From NCBI GenBank assembly GCA_965243215.1, contig CBDEUJ010000005.1:124001-188000 (forward strand): 64,000 nucleotides of DNA, given 5' to 3'. Below, piece after piece: positions 55,406 through 63,993 of the stretch. Position numbers and translations under genes: made by a program. How positions within the stretch are numbered: the first letter of the stretch is position 1; the number at the start of each line of letters is the position of its first letter. Origin of the DNA: JAJEFO01 sp009843725 (GTDB taxonomy: Bacteria; Pseudomonadota; Alphaproteobacteria; Rhodobacterales; Rhodobacteraceae). Below the pieces are notes generated by a model. The model saw only the letters and a list, made by a program, of their open reading frames with translations. It ran no database searches and had not been told where the DNA came from.

Positions 55406-56473
55406 ATGCCGTTTGAACGCCCCTCCCTCAAGGACATCGAGACCGACCTGGTCGCCGGGATCGACGGCAACCTGGACGCCACGGACCCGCGCGTGCGCCG
55501 CTCGGTCCTGGGCGTCCTGGCGCGCGTGCTGGCAGGCGGCCTGCATGGGCTTTACGGGTTTGTCGAGTGGATCACGAAGCAAAGCTTCCCCTGGTCGGCC
55601 GAGAAGGAATATCTCAGGGAATGGGCCGCGATCTGGGGCATCGAACCCGCGGATGCCGTGGCCGCTACGGGCGCGGTGACGCTTGCCGGCACGGCAGGCA
55701 CCGTCGTCGCTGCGGAGACCGTGCTGCGTGCCAGCGACCGCCAGGAATACGCGACGGACGCGGAAGTGACCGTTGCGGCGGGCGGCACGGTGGAAGCGGA
55801 CGTGACGGCCGTCACGCCCGGCGCTGCCGGCAACGCCGTCGACGGCGCGAAGCTGACGCTCGTCTCGCCGATCGCCGGCATCCAGTCCGGCGCCGTCACG
55901 TCCGGCGCGATCTCCGGGGGCGAGGACGCGGAGAGCGACGACTCGCTGCGCCAGAGGCTCACCGAGCGGCTGCGGACGACGCCCAGGGGCGGCACGTCGG
56001 CGGACTACAGGCAGTGGGCGCTGAGCGGCCACGCGTCCGTCACGCGGGCCTGGGCGCGGCCCGTGGCGCGCGGGCTGGGCACCGTGGACATCTACGTCAT
56101 GACCGACGACGCCACGGACAACGGGATCCCGGCCGCCGCCGTCGTCACGGCGGTCCAGACCTACATTGACGCACGCAGGCCGGTGACGGCCGACGCGGAC
56201 GTGATAGCGCCGACGGCCGCCGATCTGGATGTCACGATCCGCAACGTCATGCCCGACACGCAGGCGGTGCGCGACGCCATCGAGGACGAGATCGCGGACC
56301 TGATCCGCCGCGAGAGCGAGCCTGGCGGGACAATCCTTGTGTCGCACATCAGGGAGGCGATCTCCGTTGCCGCCGGCGAGACCGACCACGTGCTCGTGTC
56401 GCCGGCGGTCGACGTGGTCCACACGGCCGCCCAGATCGCCGTCGCCGGCGACGTGACGTTCACGAGCGGCTGA
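55406..56473 (+). CDS. Baseplate J-like wedge protein (Mu gp47-like)
   Basis: The 355-residue protein matches the baseplate J/gp47 family: FERPSLKDIETDLVAGIDGNLDATDPRVRRSVLGVLARVLAGGLHGLYGFVEWITKQSFPW. It continues with GAVTLAGTAGTVVAAETVLRASDRQEY and DDSLRQRLTERLRTTPRGGTSADYRQWALSGHASVTRAWARPV. It forms the baseplate wedge ring triggering contraction. Start codon directly follows the gp46 stop. Confidence 0.93.
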   Translation: MPFERPSLKDIETDLVAGIDGNLDATDPRVRRSVLGVLARVLAGGLHGLYGFVEWITKQSFPWSAEKEYLREWAAIWGIEPADAVAATGAVTLAGTAGTVVAAETVLRASDRQEYATDAEVTVAAGGTVEADVTAVTPGAAGNAVDGAKLTLVSPIAGIQSGAVTSGAISGGEDAESDDSLRQRLTERLRTTPRGGTSADYRQWALSGHASVTRAWARPVARGLGTVDIYVMTDDATDNGIPAAAVVTAVQTYIDARRPVTADADVIAPTAADLDVTIRNVMPDTQAVRDAIEDEIADLIRRESEPGGTILVSHIREAISVAAGETDHVLVSPAVDVVHTAAQIAVAGDVTFTSG

Positions 56474-57069
56474 TGGTTGGACAGGTCGGCACCGACGGAT
56501 ACCTGGAGCAGCTGCAGGCGCTGCTGCCCAGGGGCCGTGCATGGACGCGGGCGTCCGGGGCGACGCTGACGGCGCTCCTGAAGGCGTTCGCCGCCGGCAT
56601 GGCCGACCAAGACCTCAAGGCGCTGCAGGCCCGCGTCGACATCCTGCCGTCGCGCACGACGGACCTGATTTCGGACTGGGAGCGCACGGTGGGGCTGCCT
56701 GACGACTGCTCGGACCCGGCAACGGACCTGGCGGGGCGAAGGGCCGCCGTCATCGAGCGCCTCGTGGCGCGCGTCGACGTGAACCCGCAGACTTTCATCG
56801 ACCTGGCGGCGAGCTTCGGCCTGACGGTCTCCGTCGACGAGCACGACGAGGAGCGGGCGCAGGCGATCGCCGGGATCGACGCGTCGGGCGACCTCTGGCG
56901 CCACGTCTGGTGGATAACCATCACTGCAGACGAGAGCCGGTTTTTCGGCGTGCTGAGCGACGTGACGACGCCGCTCCTGGATTTTGACGTTTCGGACGAG
57001 TTCATTTGCCGCTTGCGGCGGCTCAACCCGGCGCACGCGCACCTCGAGGTGGTGGTGAGCCTCGCATGA
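56473..57069 (+). CDS. Baseplate/tail-tip protein (Mu gp48-like, DUF2313)
   Basis: The 198-residue product reads YLEQLQALLPRGRAWTRASGATLTALLKAFAAGMADQDLKALQARVDILPSRTTDLISDWERTVGLPDDC, the DUF2313/gp48 pattern. A C-terminal FICRLRRLNPAHAHLEVVV segment is typical. It links baseplate to fibres. It overlaps gp47 by one base. Confidence 0.92.
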   Translation: MVGQVGTDGYLEQLQALLPRGRAWTRASGATLTALLKAFAAGMADQDLKALQARVDILPSRTTDLISDWERTVGLPDDCSDPATDLAGRRAAVIERLVARVDVNPQTFIDLAASFGLTVSVDEHDEERAQAIAGIDASGDLWRHVWWITITADESRFFGVLSDVTTPLLDFDVSDEFICRLRRLNPAHAHLEVVVSLA

Positions 57070-57079
57070 GGAGGAAGAC

Positions 57080-58756
57080 ATGAGACGACGCTACAAGGCC
57101 AATGCGGCCGCAGCCGCGCCGCTGGCGGCGGACCTTGCGTCCAACGGCTACCCTTCGGAAGGGGATGCGCAGGGCGGCATTGGCGCGACGATTCTGGGTC
57201 CGTACTGGTTTCATCTGGTGACGGAGGCGATCGTGACCGTCATCGAGGAGGCCGGGCTGGCCCCTGACGACACGACGACGCAGTTTCTTGAGGCATTGAA
57301 GCTCGTGGCGGCCGCGCAGGCACCGGACCTTGACTACGCGGACAACGCGGAGGCGCTGGCGGGCCTGCTGACGGACAAGGTGATCAACCCGGCCACTCTC
57401 AAGCACGTCGTCGACTTCAAGGCGCCGCTGGCATCGCCGGCTTTGACAGGCAACCCAACCGTGCCAACGCAAGCGGCTGGCAACGACTCGACCAGGATTG
57501 CCAGCACCGCCTTTGTTCAGGCAGCGATCACCGCGCTCGTCGGGGGCGCGCCTCGCGCGCTCGACACGCTGAACGAGCTGGCGGCCGCGCTCAATGACGA
57601 TGCGGATTTTCACACGGCGGTGACGAACAATTTGGCGCTCAAGGCCAACAAGAACAACGCGGCGCTCACGGGTGCGCCGACGGCGCCCACGCCGGCAGCA
57701 GGGGACGATTCGACGCGCATCGCGACGACCGCGTGGCTAAGGGGTTTTTTCGGGGACGCCAGTAGCCACGAGTGGGCGGCTGCTGGCAATTACAATTACT
57801 CTTGGGAGTGGGAGACGTCGACAGGAATCGCGGTCCTCGTAGGCGCTTCGGGTGCTGGCGGCGGCGGTGGCGGCGGCGGAAGCAATGGTGCCGCCGACAG
57901 CGGGGGTGCAGGTGGTGCTGGTCCAGGTGGTGCGGGTGGTGCGGGCGGTGCTGATCACAGCGCCAGCAATGGAGGCGTGGGCGGCTCCAATTCAGGCGGT
58001 GGCGGAGGAGGGGGAGGGGGACGTGACGCTGGCGGTCACGATGGCGGCGGCGGCGGTGGCAGCGGCAGTGGTGGCGCAGGCGGTGAGCCTACCGGCAATG
58101 GTGGTGATGGGGGAGATGGTGGTACAAACGGAAACGCAGGCGAGGCAGGCCAAAGCATCGGAGTTGGTGCGGGCGGAGGTGCTGCCGGTGGCGGCGGCGG
58201 TGGCGGCCCCTACGGAGGAGGTGGTGGCGGAGGTGCCTACCAAAGCTCTTCAGGCGGCGGCGGCGGTGGTGGCGGCTCTGGCGGCTCTGGCGGTGATTCG
58301 TCGGTGTCTTATGCCGCAAAAAACTTTGTCGCCAGTGGCGGCTCTGGTGGTAGCGGCGGCGGCGGCGGCGGCGGTGGTAGTACTGGTGGTCGTGGAGGCG
58401 ACGGTGGGAATCCTTTAGTCGACCGAACGCCTAACCAAGGGATGGGGCAAGGCGACTCTGCTGATCGCGGCGGCTATGGTGCTCATGGCGGCGGCGGCGG
58501 CGGCGGCGTTGGCGGTCAAGCCGAATCAAGTTTTGGCAATCCAAACAACGGAGATGGCGGAAACGGCGGTTTCGGCGTTGATGGCGAGATCTCCATAGTG
58601 ACCTTGACCGGTCTGGCAAAAAACACGCAAGTGGCAATAACTGTTGGCGTTGCTGGATCTCCTGGAAACGGTGGCCGAGGGGCTGGTTCTGGCGGAGATG
58701 GCTCAGCAGGTGCTGCAGGCTCCGCAGGCCGCGTCGTTCTCATACCGCTTTTTTGA
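57080..58756 (+). CDS. Tail fibre with very glycine-rich distal domain
   Basis: The 558-residue protein has an N-terminal attachment region (about 1-110). Two repeats follow (PALTGNPTVPTQAAGNDSTRIASTAFVQ and AALTGAPTAPTPAAGDDSTRIATTAWLR, about 119-215). Residues about 255-500 are over half glycine, with long GGGGG runs interspersed with S/N/D. A short beta C-terminus (GEISIVTLTGLAKNTQVAITVGVAG) follows. Polyglycine-II sandwiches of this composition form adhesin tips in some phage fibres. It is the last phage gene; no fibre-assembly chaperone or invertase was seen. Confidence 0.88.
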   Translation: MRRRYKANAAAAAPLAADLASNGYPSEGDAQGGIGATILGPYWFHLVTEAIVTVIEEAGLAPDDTTTQFLEALKLVAAAQAPDLDYADNAEALAGLLTDKVINPATLKHVVDFKAPLASPALTGNPTVPTQAAGNDSTRIASTAFVQAAITALVGGAPRALDTLNELAAALNDDADFHTAVTNNLALKANKNNAALTGAPTAPTPAAGDDSTRIATTAWLRGFFGDASSHEWAAAGNYNYSWEWETSTGIAVLVGASGAGGGGGGGGSNGAADSGGAGGAGPGGAGGAGGADHSASNGGVGGSNSGGGGGGGGGRDAGGHDGGGGGGSGSGGAGGEPTGNGGDGGDGGTNGNAGEAGQSIGVGAGGGAAGGGGGGGPYGGGGGGGAYQSSSGGGGGGGGSGGSGGDSSVSYAAKNFVASGGSGGSGGGGGGGGSTGGRGGDGGNPLVDRTPNQGMGQGDSADRGGYGAHGGGGGGGVGGQAESSFGNPNNGDGGNGGFGVDGEISIVTLTGLAKNTQVAITVGVAGSPGNGGRGAGSGGDGSAGAAGSAGRVVLIPLF

Positions 58757-58889
58757 GCGGCGATTAAGATGAGTCTAGCGAAACGATTCACGAATCGAAA
58801 CGTTGGACTCACATGGGGCATATACCCCGAATGTTCTGACTTGAGTCCAGTGTTTCGATTCGCGAGTCCAAAAATTTCGACTCGCTACA
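58757..58889. promoter_or_regulatory. Prophage right end: three copies of a 20-21-bp candidate transposase site
   Basis: CGAATCGAAACGTTGGACTC (58791-58810), the inverse copy GAGTCCAGTGTTTCGATTCG (58843-58862) and GAGTCCAAAAATTTCGACTC (58864-58883, outermost) share the core CGA(A/G)TCGAAA...GGACTC. The end is GCTACA. The outermost copy matches the left-end site at 16 of 20 positions. Three sites per end is the Mu pattern. The stretch is A+T-richer than the rest. Confidence 0.75.
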
Positions 58890-58894
58890 ACCGA
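58890..58894. repeat. Target-site duplication, right copy (ACCGA)
   Basis: This is an exact copy of 17078-17082, directly following the CA terminus of the prophage. The first two bases of the interrupted antiporter Asp codon are included. Confidence 0.93.
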
Positions 58895-59165
58895 CGCGAA
58901 ACCGGTCACCCGGATCTTCCTGGGATGGTTCGGGCCGCGAGGCCTCGCCACGGCCCTGTTCGCGCTTCTTGTCTTCGAACAGCTTGAACCAGGATCCGGC
59001 GAGTACATTCTCCATCTGGCCGTGAACGCCGTCTGGATCAGCGCAATCCTGCACGGCGTCAGCGCAGGCCCCGTGGCACGGTGGTACGCCAGGCGGCTCG
59101 GACAGGACGCATCGGAAGGCCCGATCGGATCGGCGAGCCCTCGAAATGCCGGCGCCAGGGAATGA
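58895..59165 (+). pseudogene. Antiporter C-terminal fragment, separated by the prophage
   Basis: In frame with the left fragment (through GAC of the duplicated target), this reads AKPVTRIFLGWFGPRGLATALFALLVFEQLEPG, then EYILHLAVNAVWISAILHGVSAGPVARWYARRLGQ, ending at TGA 59163-59165. FGPRGLAT is a hallmark of CPA1 NhaP-type antiporters. It has no start of its own after the phage end. It would be restored by precise excision, which is rare for Mu-type elements. Confidence 0.9.
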
Positions 59166-59270
59166 CGATGACCCGACCGTCGCCAACTTCCGCTGGTCGC
59201 GCACGCCATGGTCCCGTTCTGATCATGTCCCTGCGGGGTTCATGGCGGCCGCGCGTCCCAGCGTTCCGTG

Positions 59271-60212
59271 TCAGACCTCGCCGCCCAGCAGCTCCAGCGC
59301 AATCCGCTCGACGATCGGACGGCCTTCAGCCGCAGTCATTCCGGGGCGAAGGCGCCGGTCGTAGAGCATGCGCAGCAACAGTTCGTCCTGCGTCGTCAGG
59401 AACGCGAATTCCTCGTCATCATTGAAGATCGACGGCCGGACGCCGGGACTGTCGTTTGGCAAGCCCAGCCCTTGGGCAAGCTCCTCGTGATAGCATGACT
59501 GCCGCAACAGCATGGGATGCTCGGCGCGGACGACTGCGACAGCCTTGGCATAGACGCCCCTGGCCCTTCCCTCGGCGGCATAGACGAGGCAGAGCGTCGG
59601 ACGGCGAATGCCAAGCACCGCGCTGACGGTGGAGGCATCTATGCCTGGGTGGATCGCCCGCAGCACCGGGCCCATCGCGCGACGCTCGTCCTCGTTGACG
59701 ACGAAGACGTGAAAATTGGCCCTGCGCGAAGTCAACGAGATCGGAATGCCTGTCAACGCCGACAGCCGCCGGGCAAGGCGCGCGATGAATGCCCGGTCAC
59801 GGTCGCGCGTTTCCTGCGGAACCGACGAACCAAAATGCACCTGCATGCGAATCGGGCCTTCCCAGCGATGCAAGTGCGTTTCGGCCTGGCGGGACACGAT
59901 CCGGTTTCCCACCCTGGTGAACTCCTCGAAGAAGGCGATTCGCATGAAATTGTCGACAAGCTGCCGCCTTGTGAAGGTCGCGTCCGGCCCTCCCCCGTCC
60001 ACGCGCAGCAGCCCTCGCGCCAAGTAGCCTTGCTGGACCTGCCCGTAGTGGTCCTGCAGCGCGCGGCTTGCAGGCGAGATGTCGGCCGACAGCCTGTCAC
60101 CTGGTGGCGGCACAGGATCCAGTGCGCCCGGCGACGGCATGGGCTGGCACGCGCCGAGAGCAAGCACGACGAGTCCTGCCGCAAGGGTCGGTTTCAAGCC
60201 TCGGGTTGCCAC
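59271..60212 (-). CDS. DUF2927 lipoprotein
   Basis: A GTG start at 60212 is preferred because it places a lipoprotein signal at the N-terminus (TLAAGLVVLALGAC, lipobox LGAC); a longer frame begins at 60308. The ~313-residue protein carries DUF2927: FTRRQLVDNFMRIAFFEEFTRVG, LHRWEGPIRMQVHFGSSVP, CLVYA, and SCYHEELAQGLGLPNDSPGVRPSIFNDDEEFAFLTTQDELLLRMLYDRRLRPGM. The YHEELAQGLGL segment resembles a metalloprotease-like helix. The function is unknown; the family is common in Rhodobacterales. Confidence 0.82.
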   Translation of the reverse strand: MATRGLKPTLAAGLVVLALGACQPMPSPGALDPVPPPGDRLSADISPASRALQDHYGQVQQGYLARGLLRVDGGGPDATFTRRQLVDNFMRIAFFEEFTRVGNRIVSRQAETHLHRWEGPIRMQVHFGSSVPQETRDRDRAFIARLARRLSALTGIPISLTSRRANFHVFVVNEDERRAMGPVLRAIHPGIDASTVSAVLGIRRPTLCLVYAAEGRARGVYAKAVAVVRAEHPMLLRQSCYHEELAQGLGLPNDSPGVRPSIFNDDEEFAFLTTQDELLLRMLYDRRLRPGMTAAEGRPIVERIALELLGGEV

Positions 60213-60538
60213 GCCGACTGCAGTCCTTTCTCCATCTGAAGGAACCCGACGCGATTCGGCGAAGCCGGAACCCGCGCGGTTCCCGTTCGCCAACGCATCT
60301 TCAGGCAATCAAGGCTCGCTATGCGCCGGCAACACGTCACCTTCAATCCCTCGCGCTGAATTTTCCTCTGGTCAATTCAAATGCAATGCCGCCCCAAACG
60401 TCATTGGATAGGCCGCCGGCACGGCGCACGACCGGTTCCGGCCAGTTGCCGGACCGTCGCGTGGAATCGGCCCGGCGCATGAGTGCGGTCAGGCGCAGCG
60501 GTCCTGCCCGCTGGCCACGCCCGGCCGGATTCCCGCAC
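60213..60538. other. Intergenic stretch between DUF2927 gene and LacI-type regulator
   Basis: No supportable gene is found in this 326-base gap. The segment near 60355-60395 is A+T-richer (TTTTCCTCTGGTCAATTC) and could hold the promoter of the DUF2927 gene. No clear terminator was seen for the LacI gene. Confidence 0.35.
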
Positions 60539-61573
60539 TCAGAGACGTTTTCCGCGCAAAATGCCGGAAACGGGAGCCAAGGAAGACGACGCACGCATGA
60601 CTTTGGTATCAAGACGTTCCGGCGAGGGACGTATGCCATCCTCGACCCATTTCGAGAGCGCAGTGGCAGCCCTTCGTCCCATTTCGCGCACCGGCAAGTG
60701 AACCGTTGTGAGCGCCGGTGTCGTGGCGGCTGAACTTGGCAGGTCGTCGATGCCAACAACCGACACCTCTCCTGGCACCGCGATGCCAAGTGCCTGAAGC
60801 CCGAACAACGCACCTTGGGCCAACACATCCGACAGGGCAAGAACTGCCGTCGTCCCACAAGGTTCGACGAAGTCGCGCCTTGCCGCATCGGACGCGGCGG
60901 ACACGTCGAGCGGCATGGCGGAAAACCTGAACTCAGCCTGCGGATCGTTCCTGAACGCCTTCAGGCGCGCCCGGGTTCGATCGTTTCCGGCCGTCGGCCC
61001 GTGATAGACTGCTATGGCCTGATGACCGCTTTCCTGAAGAAGCCTGAGCGCCGAACGGGCCGCATTCTCGTTGTCGTAGCCCACGGTCGGAAGGTGATAC
61101 GAGGGATCAAAATAGGAGGTTGCCACGACGGGCAGTTCCCTGTTCTCGATCAAGGCATCAAGAACGGGGCTGCGCGTGACCCCCGACACGATCAGCCCTT
61201 CGACACCGATGTCGACAAGCCCCTTGGCGCGCTCGGCTTCCCTGTCGGGGTCGTCCTTTGTCGTCGCCACGACCAAGGACAGGCCGTGTCCCGCAAGCTC
61301 CTCTTCAAGCGCATCAAGAAAGCGCGAGAATATCTCGTGATCAAGCGTTGGCACCAACGCGCCAACCACGTGCGTGCGGCCCGAGTTGATCGCTCGGGCT
61401 GCCGCGCTCGGCACAAAATGAAGCGCGTCAATTGCAGCCTGAACCCTGGCGCGCGTACCTTCCGACACCAATGCGTTGCCGTTCAGCACGCGGGAGACCG
61501 TGGCCGTAGAAACCTCGGCCTTCTGTGCCACGTCTCGCAGCGTAGACCTTCGTCTTTCAGGAACATTCACCAT
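60539..61573 (-). CDS. LacI-family transcriptional repressor
   Basis: The start is set at 61573 (MVNVPERRRSTLRDVAQKAEVSTATVSRVLNGNALVSEGTRARVQAAIDALHFVPSAAARAINSGRT). The LacI helix-turn-helix and hinge helix are complete. The periplasmic-binding-like effector domain follows (GALVPTLDHEIFSRFLDALEEELAGHGLSLVVATT, VVGIDDLPSSAATTPALTTVHLPVREMGRRAATAL). Length (344) is normal. It is divergent from the DUF1989-GcvT gene, with a CCGG-centred operator in between, so it probably represses that operon and itself. The effector is unknown. Confidence 0.9.
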   Translation of the reverse strand: MVNVPERRRSTLRDVAQKAEVSTATVSRVLNGNALVSEGTRARVQAAIDALHFVPSAAARAINSGRTHVVGALVPTLDHEIFSRFLDALEEELAGHGLSLVVATTKDDPDREAERAKGLVDIGVEGLIVSGVTRSPVLDALIENRELPVVATSYFDPSYHLPTVGYDNENAARSALRLLQESGHQAIAVYHGPTAGNDRTRARLKAFRNDPQAEFRFSAMPLDVSAASDAARRDFVEPCGTTAVLALSDVLAQGALFGLQALGIAVPGEVSVVGIDDLPSSAATTPALTTVHLPVREMGRRAATALSKWVEDGIRPSPERLDTKVMRASSSLAPVSGILRGKRL

Positions 61574-61619
61574 TTCGACGACCCAAAGCCTGCTCCGAGC
61601 TTTCACATGCACTCTTATA

Positions 61620-61662
61620 TTGACAAGCCTAGTCGATCACATGCTTATTGTAACCGGTTTCA
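61620..61662 (+). promoter_or_regulatory. Promoter with overlapping LacI-type operator
   Basis: TTGACA (61620-61625) is a consensus -35; GCTTAT or CTTATT follows after 17-18 bases as -10. TGTAACCGGTTTCA (61649-61662) is a near-palindrome centred on CCGG, the usual LacI-family operator form, and covers the expected start of transcription. Repressor binding would block the divergent DUF1989-GcvT gene. Confidence 0.7.
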
Positions 61663-61680
61663 TTTCCGTCCGGGGGGACA

Positions 61681-63993
61681 ATGCTGGATCAGCGGGTGCT
61701 GCAAAGCTTCTCGAACGCGGGACAGGAAGTGCTTGGCAGGCGCTTTCCAGGATTCCGTCCGCGGTCCGGCGGCACCGAGTTCACGATTCAGCCGAGATCG
61801 ATTCGGAAGTTGAGCCTCGAGAGCGGCGACCTCCTTGCGATCAGCGGCAACGGAACCGTGGCCGTCGCTGCATTTGACGCGGGCGGCCAGCCCAGGCCGT
61901 CGCATCTTGGCTTGCAAGGGCTGGTCGCGGTCGACGCGGAGAGCTTCCACGCACAGCCGCTTCTCGGATGGGTCGCCGCCAACGGCGGCGCCGACGATGA
62001 AGCGATTCAGGCGGTGCCTCTCGAAAGTCGCGGGGAACCGGTGATCCTCAAGGCGAGAGACTCGGTGACAGCCTGGCTGATCCGGCCCGCGAAGCGGGAA
62101 GACCTGGTCTGCGGCACTGCACAAGGCGTGATCAGCGCAACCCTCCAGCCAGCCGGCGGAAGGACAATGCTGCCCGATCCGCTTGGCAAGGTGCGGGAGG
62201 AGTTCACGGTCCTGCGCGGCTCGGCAAGAGCCTACGAGATAAAAAGGGGAGAATTCGTTCAGATCATCGACCTGGAGGGACAGCAATGCTCGGACTTTCA
62301 GGCCATCCGAATGCGCGGCCTTGACCGTGACGAGGAGCTTGTGATCGACAGCACGGCGACACGCAGCATGGTAAGGCGCGCGTATCCCGGCCCTGGTCTC
62401 TTTGACAAGTTCTACGATGCATCGCTTGCTCCCCTTCTGCAGGTGATCCAGGACAGCTGCGGACGCCATGACACGTTCGGCATGGCCTGCACGGCGCGAG
62501 GCTACGAGGAACGGGGCTTCCCAGGCCACGTGAACTGCTCGGACAACATGTCCCTCGCATTCGCTCCCTTTGGCGTCGCTCCCCGGGTTGCATGGCCTGC
62601 CGTGAATTTCTTCTGGAACACCTGGATCGATCCACGTCACCAGATCCAGACCGAAGAGTCACATTCGCGCGCAGGGGACTTCGTCGTGATGAAGGCGCTT
62701 GACGACCTTGTCTGCACTTCAACCGCCTGCCCCGATGACATCGACCCCATCAACGGATGGAACCCTACGGACATTCACGTGCGCATCTACGAGTCCGACA
62801 GCGCGATTCAGCGCGCCGTCGCCTACCGACCAAAGGAAGACGGTCCAATGAGCATGAGCCAGACCTCCGCCTTTCACCTGCGGCTCGAGCCCCTGACCAA
62901 CGCCTTTGCGCCCGCGCGCGACCTCTGGTCTCCGGTCTCGTTCCCCGCCCACGGAACGCTTGGGGAATACTGGGCCTGCAGAACCGCTGTCACCGTTCAG
63001 GACATGAGCGGACTCAGGAAGTTCGATGTCATAGGGCCCGACGCCGAACGCCTTCTTCAGCACGCAATGACCCGTGACATCGCAAAGCTGCCTGTCTGGC
63101 GCGGAACCTACTCGCTCATGTGCGACGAAACCGGCCAGGTGATTGACGACGGCACGCTGTTTCGCATGGCGCCGCAGTTGTTCCGCTGGTGCTGCGGTTC
63201 TGAAGAGAGCGGACGCTGGCTGACGCGCCTCGCCAAGGAAATCGGATGGCAGGTACGCATCCATGATCTGGGCGGCGCATTGCCGAATCTGGCGATTCAG
63301 GGACCCAGGTCGCGAGAGCTGCTGCATGACATCGTGTTTACCCAGCCGCATGTGCCGTCGCTGGAGCAAATGAAGTGGTTCGGCGCGACCGTCGCCCGGC
63401 TGCACGACCGTGAGGGCGCTCCGTTCTTCCTGACGCGCACCGGCTACACCGGGGAACTGGGCTACGAGATCTTTTGCAGTGCCTCGGACGCGATCGCCGT
63501 TTGGGATGCATTGGCGGAAGCTGGCAGGGATCATGGGCTCGTGCCCATGGGATCCGATGCGCTTGAAATCATGCGCATTGAAGCGGGCTTTGCCGCGCCG
63601 GGATCGGAGTTTGCGCCCGGCATCGATGCGCTGGAGGCCGGGCTTGGACTTGCAGTCGACATGAAAAAGCCCGATTTCGCGGGTCGCGCGGCGCTCGAGC
63701 GAAACGCCGCGTCAGAACGACGGGTCCTGAAGGGCCTCCTCTTCGACTGCGACGACGTCCCCATGCACGGAGCTCCGATATACGAAGGCGAACGACAGGT
63801 GGGTGTTGTGACCTCCGCAACGAGGTCGCCGACGCTCGAACGCACCATTGCGCTTGCGCGCCTTTCGGTCGAGCATGCCGCTGACGAAACCGTTCTGGAG
63901 GCAGGTCAGCTCGACGGCCGCATGAAGAGGCTCACGGGCAGGGTGACGTCGATTCCCTTCGTGGACCCGAGACGCGAAAGGGCGCGGGCATGA
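61681..63993 (+). CDS. DUF1989 domain fused to aminomethyltransferase (GcvT-like) domain
   Basis: The 770-residue protein has an unassigned N-terminus (1-165) and a DUF1989 domain (about 170-385; metal-binding-type Cys in GQQCSDFQ, NCSDNM and CTSTACPDD). A GcvT-like folate-binding domain follows (about 395-765; CRTAVTVQDMSGLRKFDVIGPDAERLLQ, TRTGYTGELGYEIFC, PMGSDALEIMRIEAGF). DUF1989 occurs in urea-carboxylase-associated proteins; GcvT-like domains transfer one-carbon units to tetrahydrofolate in glycine, dimethylglycine and DMSP demethylation. Demethylation or deamination of a methylated amine is plausible. It overlaps the next gene by ATGA. Confidence 0.85.
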   Translation: MLDQRVLQSFSNAGQEVLGRRFPGFRPRSGGTEFTIQPRSIRKLSLESGDLLAISGNGTVAVAAFDAGGQPRPSHLGLQGLVAVDAESFHAQPLLGWVAANGGADDEAIQAVPLESRGEPVILKARDSVTAWLIRPAKREDLVCGTAQGVISATLQPAGGRTMLPDPLGKVREEFTVLRGSARAYEIKRGEFVQIIDLEGQQCSDFQAIRMRGLDRDEELVIDSTATRSMVRRAYPGPGLFDKFYDASLAPLLQVIQDSCGRHDTFGMACTARGYEERGFPGHVNCSDNMSLAFAPFGVAPRVAWPAVNFFWNTWIDPRHQIQTEESHSRAGDFVVMKALDDLVCTSTACPDDIDPINGWNPTDIHVRIYESDSAIQRAVAYRPKEDGPMSMSQTSAFHLRLEPLTNAFAPARDLWSPVSFPAHGTLGEYWACRTAVTVQDMSGLRKFDVIGPDAERLLQHAMTRDIAKLPVWRGTYSLMCDETGQVIDDGTLFRMAPQLFRWCCGSEESGRWLTRLAKEIGWQVRIHDLGGALPNLAIQGPRSRELLHDIVFTQPHVPSLEQMKWFGATVARLHDREGAPFFLTRTGYTGELGYEIFCSASDAIAVWDALAEAGRDHGLVPMGSDALEIMRIEAGFAAPGSEFAPGIDALEAGLGLAVDMKKPDFAGRAALERNAASERRVLKGLLFDCDDVPMHGAPIYEGERQVGVVTSATRSPTLERTIALARLSVEHAADETVLEAGQLDGRMKRLTGRVTSIPFVDPRRERARA

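Larger units (their letters stand above)
17083..58889. mobile_element. Mu-like transposable prophage, 41.8 kb, apparently complete
   Basis: The element begins TGTAGAGAGTC and ends GACTCGCTACA, imperfect inverted termini of the TG...CA type, between 5-bp ACCGA duplications. It carries MuA/MuB-like transposition proteins, a repressor and Mor. It also has a full Mu-type head set (terminase, portal, F, G, protease, major head protein) and contractile tail set (sheath, tube, tape measure, N, P, gp45-gp48, fibre). Compared with Mu, the terminase-portal-F-G block is inverted and placed left of the repressor. The portal gene may carry a frameshift, so viability is not certain. Confidence 0.96.

Noticed and set aside
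57840..58520. Glycine-codon repeats as a CRISPR-like or VNTR array
   Set aside because: No regular spacer structure; the repetition follows GGN codons of one continuous fibre gene.
58741..58760. CCGCTTTTTTGAGCGG at the fibre stop as an intrinsic terminator
   Set aside because: The T-run is in the loop, not after the stem, and the stem is only five base pairs. It does not fit a standard terminator.
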